From: an uncultured Pseudomonadota bacterium
GTDB taxonomy: Bacteria > Pseudomonadota > Alphaproteobacteria > Rs-D84
NCBI GenBank assembly: GCA_949290785.1
Contig: CASETE010000003.1
Location: 1 to 56,407, forward strand
Length of the DNA: 56,407 nucleotides
Direction: 5' to 3'
Shown: positions 8,221 to 17,343 of the stretch, one piece after another
How positions within the stretch are numbered: position 1 is the stretch's first letter
Layout: each line of letters starts with the position of its first letter
Translations under genes and position numbers: made by a program
The notes under the pieces: model-generated
Database searches by the model: none
Told to the model about the DNA's origin: nothing
Seen by the model: only the letters and a program-made list of their open reading frames with translations

Positions 8221-10026
8221 TTATTTTTTCTTTTTGTCCTTAAATTGTATATCGCGCAGTTTTTTATATTCACCGTTCAGTTTTACCAGTTCGGCATCTG
8301 TACCGCGTTCAATTATTTGCCCGTCTTTGATAACGCATATTATATCAGCGTCTAAAATCGTTGATAATCGGTGCGCTATTACGAAAGTCGTGCGTCCTTT
8401 CATCAAATCTTTCAAGGCGGACTGAATAAGTTTTTCGCTTTGTGTATCCAGGGCGGATGTCGCCTCGTCCAATAACAAGATGGGGGCGTCTTTTAATATA
8501 GCACGTGCAATTGCAATGCGTTGTTTTTGACCGCCAGATAACAGCGCGCCACCTTCGCCAACCTTGGATTTGTATTTGTTTGGGAATTTCATTATAAAAT
8601 TATGTGCGTTTGCAGCCTTGGCGGCGGCTTCTATCTGTTCTGGTGTTGCATTTGGTGTTCCGTATTTTATGTTTTCTTCTATTGTGCCATTGAATAAGAA
8701 CACGTCTTGGGAAACCTCTGCAATGTTTTGACGCAAAGAACGTAAAGTGAATTTTTTAATGTCTGTTTTATTAATTTCTACTTTACCTTTTTGTGGGTCA
8801 TAAAACCTTTCTATCAGATTGAACATAGTCGTTTTACCACCGCCAGAAGGCCCAACTAATGCGCAGACCTTTCCGCTGGGAACGTGTAAGTTTATATCCC
8901 GCAGTACTGGTTCGTTCTCGTTGTATTCAAAATATACATGATTAAAGTCAACAGACATTTTGTCAGACTTTAATTCTTTTGCCCCAGGGGCGTCTTGGAT
9001 GTCGGGTTTGCTGTCCAAGAAATCAAATAATATTTCTGCGGCCAGTAAACCGTGTTGTATTGTCCCGTTCGTGCTGGTGATATTTCTGGCCGGCTTGTAC
9101 GCTGCGGTCAAAGCCAACAAGAACGCAGTAAAGTCACCGGTTGAAATCGCGCCTGTAACAATAAAGTGTCCGCCGATGATTAATGCCAAACATAGCCCTA
9201 TTGATATCATCAATTCTAATAAAGGTGATTGTAAAGCAAAAGCCTGGGTTCCTTTATAGGAGTTTGACATAGAAGAATCCAAAACGCGCGCAAACTTTTT
9301 TGTTTCAATGTCTTCTGTCGCAAAAGCTTGAATGGTTTTTATACCGTGCAAAGTTTGATTTAAGTGCTGCGATACATCGTTTGCAATGCCGAACGATTTA
9401 CGTGACAGTTTGCGACGTTTGCGCATAATCAATACCATCGGCATGATAATTGCAGGTACCAAGAATAATAATACCGCGCACATTTGTGGGGCGTAATATA
9501 TCATCAACGCCAACGTCATACTTAATGTAGCAATTTGTTGTATCACACTGACAATGGTGCCTGTAACCAAACTTAGTACCGCGCCGGCCTGCACACCAAA
9601 ATAATTCAAGTTTTTCCCGATGCCATCACCATAGAACTTTGAAATGTTCATTTTTACCATATGGTGATATATACGTTTTTGTAGGTTGGCGCTGGCGATT
9701 AATCCGGCCTTGGCCATAATTAATGACTTGGAATAGTTAAATATGCCCTTGAAACCAAACGCCGCAATAATCTGTAGGCCAAAAAAGTAAATATATTGCA
9801 TACTTTTTTCTATGAAAGCTTTGTCAACGACCTGTTGTACCAAGGTGATTGTATAAGCCTCTGCCGCGGCGGCGCCGATTGTGGCCAAAATACCGGCTAA
9901 TAACCACTTCCACTGTGGTTTACCAATTTCACGCCAAACACGTCCGTACAAAGACCATTTAATACGGACATTCGTTTCATCACCTTTGATAAGGTGCTTT
10001 ATTTTTTTAGAAATCTTTTTAAACAT
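8221..10026 (-). CDS. MsbA-type ABC exporter (fused membrane and ATPase domains)
   Basis: This 601-residue half-transporter would act as an inner-membrane homodimer exporting a lipid or other hydrophobic or peptide substrate. Residues 1-320 hold about six membrane helices of the type I exporter fold. The ATPase domain follows with Walker A GPSGGGKTT, a Q-loop, signature LLSGGQKQR, Walker B ILLLDEATSALD and the H-loop IAHRLST. Domain order and length fit the MsbA family. The substrate cannot be read from sequence, and lipid A-core is only one candidate. The protein ends in a Lys-rich tail. The four repeat-protein genes follow on the same strand. The stretch from 10027 to 10101 upstream is AT-rich with no gene seen. 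Confidence 0.88.
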   Translation of the reverse strand: MFKKISKKIKHLIKGDETNVRIKWSLYGRVWREIGKPQWKWLLAGILATIGAAAAEAYTITLVQQVVDKAFIEKSMQYIYFFGLQIIAAFGFKGIFNYSKSLIMAKAGLIASANLQKRIYHHMVKMNISKFYGDGIGKNLNYFGVQAGAVLSLVTGTIVSVIQQIATLSMTLALMIYYAPQMCAVLLFLVPAIIMPMVLIMRKRRKLSRKSFGIANDVSQHLNQTLHGIKTIQAFATEDIETKKFARVLDSSMSNSYKGTQAFALQSPLLELMISIGLCLALIIGGHFIVTGAISTGDFTAFLLALTAAYKPARNITSTNGTIQHGLLAAEILFDFLDSKPDIQDAPGAKELKSDKMSVDFNHVYFEYNENEPVLRDINLHVPSGKVCALVGPSGGGKTTMFNLIERFYDPQKGKVEINKTDIKKFTLRSLRQNIAEVSQDVFLFNGTIEENIKYGTPNATPEQIEAAAKAANAHNFIMKFPNKYKSKVGEGGALLSGGQKQRIAIARAILKDAPILLLDEATSALDTQSEKLIQSALKDLMKGRTTFVIAHRLSTILDADIICVIKDGQIIERGTDAELVKLNGEYKKLRDIQFKDKKKK

Positions 10027-10101
10027 AGCGGTGCTATTATAAAGCCTGTAATTCCGACTGTCCAGCGAAAGATTGCGTTTTTTCTTTTTTTCATTTTTAA
10101 A

Positions 10102-10130
10102 TTGACAATAACAATAAAAATGTATAAAAT
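10102..10130 (+). promoter_or_regulatory. Probable promoter for tRNA-Ala and rpsU
   Basis: TTGACA (10102-10107) and TAAAAT (10125-10130) are separated by 17 bp, placing the start about 35 bases before tRNA-Ala. An overlapping TATAAA gives a less ideal 15-bp spacing. Confidence 0.6.
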
Positions 10131-10172
10131 CTGTGGGCTTTAATAAAAAAGTTAAAATAAAAGCAAAGTTTT

Positions 10173-10248
10173 GGGGTTGTAGCTCAGTTGGTAGAGCACC
10201 TGCTTTGCAAGCAGGGGGTCGTCAGTTCGAGTCTGATCAGCTCCACCA
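10173..10248 (+). tRNA. tRNA-Ala (anticodon TGC)
   Basis: A 76-nt class I tRNA with encoded CCA. The anticodon stem CCTGC/GCAGG encloses TTTGCAA, giving anticodon TGC. The acceptor begins GGGGTTG, with a G-T pair at position 3 of the type used for alanine identity. It lies 52 bases before rpsU and is probably co-transcribed with it. Confidence 0.96.
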
Positions 10249-10300
10249 AAAGTTTGTAAGAAATATAAGAAATAAATGCGTAAAAGGGGGTGAATAACCT

Positions 10301-10507
10301 ATGGTAAAAGTTCTTGTTCGTGATAATAACGTAGAACAGGCTTTGCGCGTCGCAAAACGCAAATCACAGAAAGAAGGTCTGTATCGCGAAATGAAAGAAC
10401 GTCAGCGTTATGAAAAACCAACAACTAAACGCAAACGTTTGAAAGAAGAAGCCGTTCGCAATGAAAAGAAACGTCAATCAAAACAAAGAATGGTTTTCGG
10501 ATTCTAA
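10301..10507 (+). CDS. rpsU: 30S ribosomal protein S21 (bS21)
   Basis: This 68-residue, highly basic protein begins [16 protein letters not shown] and continues with the S21 pattern through [14 protein letters not shown]. It binds the small subunit near the anti-Shine-Dalgarno region and helps initiation. The length matches alphaproteobacterial S21. A strong AAGGGGG ribosome binding site lies upstream. It follows tRNA-Ala and ends in a clear terminator. Confidence 0.96.
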   Translation: MVKVLVRDNNVEQALRVAKRKSQKEGLYREMKERQRYEKPTTKRKRLKEEAVRNEKKRQSKQRMVFGF

Positions 10508-10517
10508 ATTATTATTT

Positions 10518-10547
10518 TGGACCCGCGTTTGCGGGTCTTAATTTTTT
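10518..10547 (+). terminator. Terminator after rpsU
   Basis: GACCCGC pairs with GCGGGTC around GTTT (10520-10537) and is followed by a T-rich tract. Confidence 0.85.
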
Positions 10548-10584
10548 ATGATATAATTCCGAGTATAAAAAAGGGGGGGATTAT

Positions 10585-11103
10585 ATGCCTAAAAAAACTG
10601 CTGTTAAAACAACCAAATCAAAAAGCAAACCTGTTGCTGCTGCTAAGAAAGCGATCTCAAAAAATTCCGTAAAAGAAACATATAGCAAAACATATACAAA
10701 TATGTTTCAGGCATATAAAGCATTTTGGAAACGTGGTTTTACTGAGTGGGCAGGTACTTCATCCCGGTCAGAGTATTGGTGGAGTGTTTTGGTAAACTTT
10801 ATAGTAATGTTGATGTTTTTTTTATATTTTCTGCTTATCTTGCATTTAAAATCTTATAATTTATTGTCTGTCATAGTGTATATACTGTTTTTATTGTATG
10901 GTGTTGCTATGATAATTCCGCTGTTGTCGTTGTATGTTAGACGACTGCATGATTCGGGGCAAAGCGCTTGGTGGTTGTTATTGATGTTAGCAAATTTTGT
11001 ACAAATATCAGTGTTAAATACTGTGATATCAATTGTATTTTTGGTACTTATGTTATTACCGACCAAGAAAGAAAACAATCCTTATCATAAAAATAACAAA
11101 TAA
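10585..11103 (+). CDS. DUF805 family inner-membrane protein
   Basis: This 172-residue protein has a Lys/Ala-rich cytoplasmic N-terminus of about 35 residues. The DUF805 domain follows: WAGTSSRSEYWW, hydrophobic segments, the hallmark RRLHDSGQSAWW near residue 120, and a last membrane segment before the tail. Members are small inner-membrane proteins without a settled role. The basic N-terminal extension is longer than in typical DUF805 proteins. A GGGGGG-rich ribosome binding site precedes the ATG. The gene is flanked by terminators on both sides, so it is probably its own unit. Confidence 0.85.
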   Translation: MPKKTAVKTTKSKSKPVAAAKKAISKNSVKETYSKTYTNMFQAYKAFWKRGFTEWAGTSSRSEYWWSVLVNFIVMLMFFLYFLLILHLKSYNLLSVIVYILFLLYGVAMIIPLLSLYVRRLHDSGQSAWWLLLMLANFVQISVLNTVISIVFLVLMLLPTKKENNPYHKNNK

Positions 11104-11134
11104 AAAAAAGTCCCGCGTTTGCGGGATTTTTTAT
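11103..11134. terminator. Bidirectional terminator between the DUF805 gene and polA
   Basis: TCCCGC/GCGGGA with a GTTT loop (11111-11126), an A tract on the left and a T tract on the right. It serves both converging genes and touches the polA stop codon. Confidence 0.85.
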
Positions 11135-13917
11135 TTCCCCCAATATTTACCAATTACGTAATCTGCGGCCAGTGGTACTGACAAAGTGGAAACATTTTCC
11201 ATTTCTGTTTCTATTTGTTTTGCAAATTCTGTGGCTACGTCTTCTTTACATTCAAATATTATTTCGTCGTGAACCTGCATTATCATGCGAATTTTATCCG
11301 CGTTAGGTTGAACCAACTTTTTATCAATGTTTACCATCGCCAGACGCATCAAGTCCGCCTCAAACCCTTGAATTGGGGCGTTAATTGCAGCGCGCATTGC
11401 GTAACCGCGCATACGTGGATTCTTCGCCTCGGGCAGTTCTATGCGTCTGCCCCATGGGGTATAAACGCGCGCGTTATTAATCGCAAAGTCTTTTACTTTT
11501 TCTATGTATTCTTTTATTTCTGGCAAACCTGCCATATAATTGTTAATGATTTCTTGGGCGGCAGTACGCGAAATGCCTAGTTGTCCCGACAGGCCAAATG
11601 AAGAAATTCCGTATATTATTGAAAAATTCACGGTTTTTGCAGCACGTCGCAAGTCTTTGGATACCGCCTGATTTTCCGGAATGTTGAAAATTTTTCTGGC
11701 GGTTTGTTCGTGAATGTCTGTTCCGGCATTAAATGTTTCTTTAAATGTGTGAACGTTCGCGACGTCCGCCAATAATCTTAACTGTATCTGAGAATAATCA
11801 GCAGATATTAATACATAGCCGTCTGGTGCGATAAAGCATTTTCTGATTTCTTCGCCCAGTTCCGTCTTAATCGGTATGTTTTGCAGGTTAGGGTCGCGGC
11901 TGGACAGGCGCCCAGTATTTGTACTGGTCTGTAAATAAGTTGTATGAATACGTCCGTCTGACGCAATTTGCCGCGGCAATGCGTCCGCGTAAGTCCCCGC
12001 AAGCTTTGCGATTGAACGCCATTGCAGTATTTTTTCAATTATTGGGTGTTCGTCCGACATTTCTGTTAAAGTATCCGCGTCGGTTGAACGCTTTTTATTT
12101 GCGGGCAGGGCCAATTCATCAAAAAGAACCGCCCCCAGTTGTTTTGGACTGGCGATATTAAATTCGTGACCGGCCAGTTCCCAAATTTCTTGTTCCAGTT
12201 TTGTTAATTGCGCGTGAAAGACACTAGACAACTGTTGCAGACCGGCTTTGTTTACCAATACGCCCGCGCGCTCCATTTTTAATAAAATCGGCATCAAAGG
12301 CAGGTCACAAGTATCGTATAGATGACGCAATTTTTCGTTCTTATTCAGTTCTGGACGCATCAGTTTATACAGCGCAAAGCATACGGTTGCATCTTCTGCT
12401 GCATACGGCGTTGCGACCGTGATGTCCAACTTGTCAAAGTGCATATCTGCGTCACGCGTCTTTGGCGGAAATAGCGAAGAAAAAGAAATGTTTTCATGCC
12501 CCAGATATTTTATCGCCAATTCGTCTAAACCGTGCCCGTGTAAAGTACCATGTAACGCATAAGATAATAACATGGTGTCGTCAAAGGGTTTTATGCTTTG
12601 AACGTCCCAACCTTCGTTGGCGAAAATGTGCAAATCATATTTCAGGTTGTGCCCGATTTTTGTAATCTTTTCGTTTGTTAAAATCGGCCACAGTTTTTTA
12701 TAAACGTATTCCAACGGCAGTTGATTAGGTGCGACTGATTCTTGTTCAAATAAATCGGTACTGTTTTTTTTGTGTCGCAGCGGTATATATACGCCGTGTG
12801 TATCGTCAAATGCCAAAGATATTCCAACCAATTTGTCTTGCAACGGGTTCAAGCCTGTGGTTTCTGTATCAATCGCGATAATGTCGGTAACTTTTGATAA
12901 AAACTCGTCCAGTTCTGTTTGCGTGCTGATTGTTTGCCAAGTCTGCGTCGGTAAAATTTTTTTTGTCTTGTCGTTTGTATTGGTGGCAATTTGTTCTGGT
13001 ATACTGCATACAGACCGTGCATATTCAAATGGTTCTGGCATATCGCTGGCGTTAAATTTTTCCAGTGGGAAAAGTTTTTGGATTTTTTCTGCCAATGAGT
13101 TACTTTCCAGTTTTGTTCGCACGTATTCCAGCGCAGCGGGCGTATTAAACCGAAAAGGCATTATGCTTAAATCTGTCAAGTCAACGTCTGTCTTTAATGT
13201 AACCAGTTGCTTTGATATATATGCTTTGTCCTTGTTGTCATGCAACAGATTTCTGATTCTGTCGTTTTTTACCTGTGCCAAGTTTTCATACAAAGCGTCC
13301 AAAGAACCAAACTGATTGATAAGTTCAGACGCTTTTTTAGGTCCGATGCCCGGGACGCCCGGGACGTTATCAGACGAATCGCCCATTAAACTTTGTACGT
13401 CTATGACCTGTGCGGGTTTGACGCCGAATTTTTCCAAGACTTGCGGTTCACGGATTTCCTTTTGCTTCATACCGTCGTATAAAAAAATGCAGTCGGATAC
13501 CAGTTGCATCAAGTCTTTATCGCTGGTTATAATTCGCGTTGCGTCTGTTGCAGTGCAATTTTCGCGCGCCAAGGTGGCGATTACGTCATCTGCCTCTACC
13601 CCGGGAATACATAAGACTGGTACGCCCATTGCGGCGACGCCTTCGCGGACCATGTAAGATTGCGTTATCAGGTCTGCGGGCGTTTCGTGTCTGTTTGCCT
13701 TGTATTCAGGGTATATGTCTTGGCGAAACGATATTCTTGACGCGTCAAAAACGCATACAAAAGAATCGTTTGGTTTCGCCGACGCCAATATCGGTAACAG
13801 CATATTAAAGAAACCATATACCGCCCCCGTTGGCGTTCCGTCTGCGCGCGTTAAGCGACTGTGCACGCCATAATATGCGCGAAATAACAAAGAATTACCG
13901 TCTATCAGCGTCAGCAT
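11131..13917 (-). CDS. polA: DNA polymerase I
   Basis: This 928-residue enzyme fills gaps and removes RNA primers during replication and repair. The 5' nuclease domain spans about 1-290, with VEADD near 107, TSDKD near 131 and the helix-hairpin-helix GVPGIGPKKA near 187. The 3'-5' proofreading domain keeps its catalytic DTETTGL at 350-356, so proofreading is probably active, unlike in many polA homologs. The polymerase domain has SADYSQIQLRLLAD (motif A), the RRAAKTVNFSIIYG finger helix (motif B) and MQVHDEIIFE (motif C). Length equals E. coli Pol I. It lies 25 bases downstream of a small outer-membrane protein gene on the same strand. Confidence 0.97.
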   Translation of the reverse strand: MLTLIDGNSLLFRAYYGVHSRLTRADGTPTGAVYGFFNMLLPILASAKPNDSFVCVFDASRISFRQDIYPEYKANRHETPADLITQSYMVREGVAAMGVPVLCIPGVEADDVIATLARENCTATDATRIITSDKDLMQLVSDCIFLYDGMKQKEIREPQVLEKFGVKPAQVIDVQSLMGDSSDNVPGVPGIGPKKASELINQFGSLDALYENLAQVKNDRIRNLLHDNKDKAYISKQLVTLKTDVDLTDLSIMPFRFNTPAALEYVRTKLESNSLAEKIQKLFPLEKFNASDMPEPFEYARSVCSIPEQIATNTNDKTKKILPTQTWQTISTQTELDEFLSKVTDIIAIDTETTGLNPLQDKLVGISLAFDDTHGVYIPLRHKKNSTDLFEQESVAPNQLPLEYVYKKLWPILTNEKITKIGHNLKYDLHIFANEGWDVQSIKPFDDTMLLSYALHGTLHGHGLDELAIKYLGHENISFSSLFPPKTRDADMHFDKLDITVATPYAAEDATVCFALYKLMRPELNKNEKLRHLYDTCDLPLMPILLKMERAGVLVNKAGLQQLSSVFHAQLTKLEQEIWELAGHEFNIASPKQLGAVLFDELALPANKKRSTDADTLTEMSDEHPIIEKILQWRSIAKLAGTYADALPRQIASDGRIHTTYLQTSTNTGRLSSRDPNLQNIPIKTELGEEIRKCFIAPDGYVLISADYSQIQLRLLADVANVHTFKETFNAGTDIHEQTARKIFNIPENQAVSKDLRRAAKTVNFSIIYGISSFGLSGQLGISRTAAQEIINNYMAGLPEIKEYIEKVKDFAINNARVYTPWGRRIELPEAKNPRMRGYAMRAAINAPIQGFEADLMRLAMVNIDKKLVQPNADKIRMIMQVHDEIIFECKEDVATEFAKQIETEMENVSTLSVPLAADYVIGKYWGK

Positions 13918-13942
13918 TATTTTTATCCCGTTCAGGTCTTAA

Positions 13943-14479
13943 CTAGAAAACATAGCGCAATTTTACGCGTAAATCGTATTGTAAAATATCGGGCTTTATG
14001 TTTTCTATTTCATATACATTAGGCGCGTATAACGCACGGCCTTCGGCGTCAATTTTGATTGGCAGGGCAGGTACGTCAAAAGTTACGCCCAACATACCCT
14101 GGTATGCGGCAACCGTATCAATGTCGGTGTTATAAAGGTTCCCACTGAACGCACTGCCGATGCCGACGCCTGCATATGGGTGTATCACAGTAGAAGGCAT
14201 TTTAAAATATGCGTTCAGCATGCCTAGATGAATATCGGAATCTGGGTTGGTCAAGTAATCGTATTCCAGTTCAAATCGCAGGGCGGGGATATCAATACCG
14301 ACAATGGCGCCATAAGATTGCGCGGAATCTGAATGATTGTCGTTATCGGCAAAAATTGCCATACCGCCGGCACCGACGGCGACGCCACCGTATATATCAA
14401 ACAGTAAATTAGCGTTTGCAGATTGCGAAGAAAAAAGAATTGCGGCAACTGTTGCAAAACCCGCATATTTTAATTTCAT
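13943..14479 (-). CDS. Small outer-membrane beta-barrel protein
   Basis: This 178-residue protein has a signal peptide ending at SANA (about residue 23). Alternating hydrophobic strands rich in Gly and aromatics follow (LLFDIYGGVAVGAGG; HPYAGVGIGSAF), ending in the barrel-type C-terminus LRVKLRYVF with terminal Phe. This is the pattern of 8-stranded Opa/OmpW-like surface proteins of the outer membrane. The exact family is not certain. A ribosome binding site (GGAG) precedes the ATG. polA follows after 25 bases. The divergent gene pth starts 46 bases away, so promoters for both lie in that gap. Confidence 0.75.
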   Translation of the reverse strand: MKLKYAGFATVAAILFSSQSANANLLFDIYGGVAVGAGGMAIFADNDNHSDSAQSYGAIVGIDIPALRFELEYDYLTNPDSDIHLGMLNAYFKMPSTVIHPYAGVGIGSAFSGNLYNTDIDTVAAYQGMLGVTFDVPALPIKIDAEGRALYAPNVYEIENIKPDILQYDLRVKLRYVF

Positions 14480-14525
14480 ATTTTACTCCTTTCTATGATA
14501 TGATAATATAAAAACAGAGGTATAT

Positions 14526-15047
14526 ATGCAAGAAAATAAACCTTTTCTGATTATAGGGCTGGGGAATCCCGGGGCGCAATATGCGCATACGCGTCATAAC
14601 GTCGGTTTTATGGCGATAGATGCGCTGGTTGGTGACGGTGCCGTGTGGCGCCTTGAAAAGCAGGCTTTGACAACAACGGAAAACATAAATGGTCGCAAGG
14701 TAATTTTTGTAAAGCCACAAACCTTTATGAATAACAGTGGTGTATCGGTTGGGGCGTTGGTGTCTTTTTATAAAATACCGATTGAAAACGTAACTGTCAT
14801 TCACGATGATATGGACTTGGGCGTCGGGGTATTGCGTGAAAAGGTCGGTGGCGGCAGCGCCGGTCATAACGGTATAAAGTCAATTGACAGTGCGATTGGT
14901 CGTGAGTACAGACGTATAAGAATCGGCATCGGGCATCCACGTGATTTTGATGTTCGCATTGATCCTGCGGATTGGGTGTTGGGTCGTTTTACCGACAAAG
15001 AATTAGAAATTATTAATAACAGTATTTCTTTAATAAAGTTATTTTAA
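14526..15047 (+). CDS. pth: Peptidyl-tRNA hydrolase
   Basis: This 173-residue enzyme releases tRNA from peptidyl-tRNA that drops off ribosomes. Family signatures are GLGNPG near residue 11, HTRHNVGF with the catalytic His at about 25, FVKPQTFMNNSG near 60, and HDDMDL plus GGGSAGHNG with the key Asp/His pair. The length is slightly shorter than the 185-195 typical, because the C-terminal lid is short. It is divergent from the outer-membrane protein gene. Its last 4 bases overlap the end of the convergent gene at 15044. Confidence 0.95.
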   Translation: MQENKPFLIIGLGNPGAQYAHTRHNVGFMAIDALVGDGAVWRLEKQALTTTENINGRKVIFVKPQTFMNNSGVSVGALVSFYKIPIENVTVIHDDMDLGVGVLREKVGGGSAGHNGIKSIDSAIGREYRRIRIGIGHPRDFDVRIDPADWVLGRFTDKELEIINNSISLIKLF

Positions 15048-16252
15048 TTTCCGTTATTATTTTTATAGGTAATTTTGTTGTCTGTTCCCGACGATAGCGG
15101 TAAATGGAAACAGCCACGGTTATCACAGAATTTTGTACCTGTGTTACCTTTGACCACATAACAGCCTTCTATTGTCGTGGTGTTTGCTTCTGATGTAGTG
15201 CCAATGGGGCAGGGGGTACAACCGTTATCATCACGATAATATCCGGCGGCGCAGTCGGCTGTTAAGGTTAGTATTATAGTGGTCGTTGGTGTGCAATCTT
15301 GTTCAAAACAGACGTATTCAAAGTGATCTTCTGCCAGTGTTATCTGATTTCCACTTATTGTAACGCCTGCGAAATTGCCGTTCAGTGACCATGTGCATGA
15401 ACTGCCTGATGGGCAATCTGGCAGGTCCGCCGTAGAGTCATCGTTTAATTGTATGTTGACTTCGCTAGTTGTTCCACTTACTGTGTATTGAACGCGTATA
15501 TATGCTGTGGTATGGCAGTTTGCTTCAACTTCATATGTTGCACCGTTATCTTGTGCAAATATTTCATTTCCTGGGGTGTTGTCATCTGTGTCGTTGCCGT
15601 TATAGTCAAATACTGTTAAGTTTGTGTACCCGGCTTCTTGATATGTGTAACCAGAAATTTTCCACCATGGATTACGTTCAAATAATTGTCCTGCAAGATT
15701 TTCCAGCCAAATGTCTTGTGACGATTGTGATTCTTTGAATCCTGTGCCATATTTTACAGCAAATGTTTTAATTTCATTATTATTGCAACCCCTAACGTTT
15801 AAAGTTGCGACGTTTGTTGAACACTGATTGCTGTTATCAGAGTATTCGTACGAGTTGCTGTTGCCGTAACCGGTTACTGTTAAATCGTTATCCCTATGTG
15901 AACCAACTGGGCAGTCATCACATGTTTTATCGGTTTCATTAAATATTTTATTTTGTGCACATGTTAAAGTCCAAGGACAAACGTCGGCAGTATATCCTTG
16001 GTATGAATCACCTGTCAGAAATTGTGCGTTATCTGGCATATAACAAGCAGAACATTCGGTTGCATCGTCCGTGCTGGAATATGTTCCGTTTATACATATA
16101 TTACAGTTATTTTGTATTGTGTTAGAATAACATCCCGCGCCACATTGTGGAAAGGTGCCCTGGCATGAAATTACCTGATTGTCATCTGCGTATGATGACA
16201 GCGGAATAAATAACAGACCAGTGAAAATTATATATATAAACCCCGGTTTCAC
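15044..16252 (-). CDS. Secreted Cys-rich protein of unknown function
   Basis: The protein of about 402 residues has a signal peptide ending near SSYADD. It carries many spaced Cys residues in C-x-x-C-x-x-G-(S/T/Y) modules at both ends (CNICINGTYSS; CDDCPVGSHRD; CTPCPIGTTSE), with a beta-rich middle. Such modules recall growth-factor-receptor-like Cys repeats and suggest a disulfide-bonded surface or periplasmic protein. I chose the GTG at 16252 because GGGGGGA sits four bases upstream. The ATG at 16264 would add four residues without its own ribosome binding site. It converges on pth with a 4-base overlap. Function not recognised. Confidence 0.7.
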   Translation of the reverse strand: MKPGFIYIIFTGLLFIPLSSYADDNQVISCQGTFPQCGAGCYSNTIQNNCNICINGTYSSTDDATECSACYMPDNAQFLTGDSYQGYTADVCPWTLTCAQNKIFNETDKTCDDCPVGSHRDNDLTVTGYGNSNSYEYSDNSNQCSTNVATLNVRGCNNNEIKTFAVKYGTGFKESQSSQDIWLENLAGQLFERNPWWKISGYTYQEAGYTNLTVFDYNGNDTDDNTPGNEIFAQDNGATYEVEANCHTTAYIRVQYTVSGTTSEVNIQLNDDSTADLPDCPSGSSCTWSLNGNFAGVTISGNQITLAEDHFEYVCFEQDCTPTTTIILTLTADCAAGYYRDDNGCTPCPIGTTSEANTTTIEGCYVVKGNTGTKFCDNRGCFHLPLSSGTDNKITYKNNNGN

Positions 16253-16326
16253 ATTTCCCCCCATTGGGTAACATATTTATATATTGGCATTTTGCAGATA
16301 ACCTTGTCAATTGGTAAAAAATATTA

Positions 16327-16360
16327 AAATAAATGCCGATATTTATCGGCATTTATTTAT
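16327..16360 (-). terminator. Terminator of the lipoprotein gene cluster
   Basis: A perfect 15-base inverted repeat, AAATAAATGCCGATA and its complement around two bases (16327-16358), followed on the minus strand by T-rich sequence. The stop codon of the last lipoprotein gene lies inside the stem. Confidence 0.85.
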
Positions 16361-16815
16361 CTGTATTTATTAATGGTCCAACCATTACGTACGTACCACA
16401 GGCTGTCCTCTGGTACCTTGGATGCTTCACCCAGTCTGAAATTAAAATCGCCCTTGCCACGTACCTTTGATGAGTAATTTATTGGATATTCCAATATATT
16501 GACACGTATAGCGTTTACATTATTAGAAAGCTCATTTGACCAATCCCCTTCTGGAACCAAGTAAATTGTTTTAACAGTTGGGTCATTGACGTATTTTATA
16601 ATTGTGTCGCTGACTGTACGTGTTACAACATCTGGATAGATGTATATTATATTATGTACATCTGTTGGGGTAAATTTTAATTCAATTGTTTTTTGTTGGT
16701 TTTCATAGTCATCTTTTTCTTGTTCGCATGATGTCGTCATCAGCATAGAGCCCATCATACCAATCGCAGGTAATGCTTTTTTTAATTTATAAGGCAACAT
16801 TTTTGTGTATTTCAT
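16357..16815 (-). CDS. Tandem lipoprotein paralog 4
   Basis: This 152-residue predicted lipoprotein begins MKYTKMLPYKLKKALPAIG with a lipobox region MTTSC near residue 30. It would be lipid-anchored in the periplasm. The first about 48 residues and the last about 45 (from SSKVRGKGDFNFRLGEAS to the RNGWTIN end) nearly match the two genes upstream. The middle (about 50-105) differs, although IIKYVNDPTVKTIYLVPEGDWS is recognisable in all. No known family is evident. The gap of 36 bases to the previous copy is itself duplicated. Part of a four-gene unit with a terminator at its end. Confidence 0.8.
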   Translation of the reverse strand: MKYTKMLPYKLKKALPAIGMMGSMLMTTSCEQEKDDYENQQKTIELKFTPTDVHNIIYIYPDVVTRTVSDTIIKYVNDPTVKTIYLVPEGDWSNELSNNVNAIRVNILEYPINYSSKVRGKGDFNFRLGEASKVPEDSLWYVRNGWTINKYR

Positions 16816-16851
16816 GTTTCGTCCTTTTTGTTTTTATTATTTTTTCGGGGG

Positions 16852-17307
16852 TTATCTGTTTTTATTAATGGTCCAACCGTTACGTACGAACCACAGGCTG
16901 TCTTCTGGAACCCTGGATGCTTCACCCAGTCTGAAATTAAAATCGCCCTTGCCACGTACCTTTGATGAGTAATTTATTGGGTGTTCTACACCGTTGACTC
17001 GTATTGCTGTTATAGTAGGATGTGTGCAGCCTGACCAATCATCGTTCGTAACCAAGTAAATTGTTTTAATAGTTGGGTCGTTTGCATATTTTATGATTGT
17101 ATCGCTGACTGTACGTGTGCCGTCTGGAAGTATTTTTACTATATTGTGCGAATCCCAAACACCAAAAGTTAATTCAATTGTTTTTTGTTGATTTTCATAG
17201 TCATCTTTTTCTTGTTCGCATGATGTCGTCATCAGCATAGAGCCCATCATACCAATCGCAGGTAATGCTTTTTTTAATTTATAAGACAACATTTTTGTGT
17301 ATTTCAT
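16852..17307 (-). CDS. Tandem lipoprotein paralog 3
   Basis: This 151-residue lipoprotein is closest to paralog 4. The N-terminal 46 residues are almost identical, including the lipobox MTTSC and the following EQEKDDYENQQKTIEL. The C-terminal SSKVRGKGDFNFRLGEAS and VRNGWTINKNR are also shared. The middle differs (VWDSHNIVKILPDG; NDDWSGCTHPTITAIRV), with an extra Cys. DNA around the junction with the neighbours (about 110 bases at 16810-16920 and 17300-17410) is identical, a sign of recent duplication or gene conversion. Function unknown. Confidence 0.8.
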   Translation of the reverse strand: MKYTKMLSYKLKKALPAIGMMGSMLMTTSCEQEKDDYENQQKTIELTFGVWDSHNIVKILPDGTRTVSDTIIKYANDPTIKTIYLVTNDDWSGCTHPTITAIRVNGVEHPINYSSKVRGKGDFNFRLGEASRVPEDSLWFVRNGWTINKNR

Positions 17308-17343
17308 GTTTCGTCCTTTTTGTTTTTATTATTTTTTCGGGGG

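Noticed and set aside
11131..13917. Inactive proofreading in polA
   Set aside because: DTETTGL at 350-356 is intact, so the exonuclease domain is probably active.
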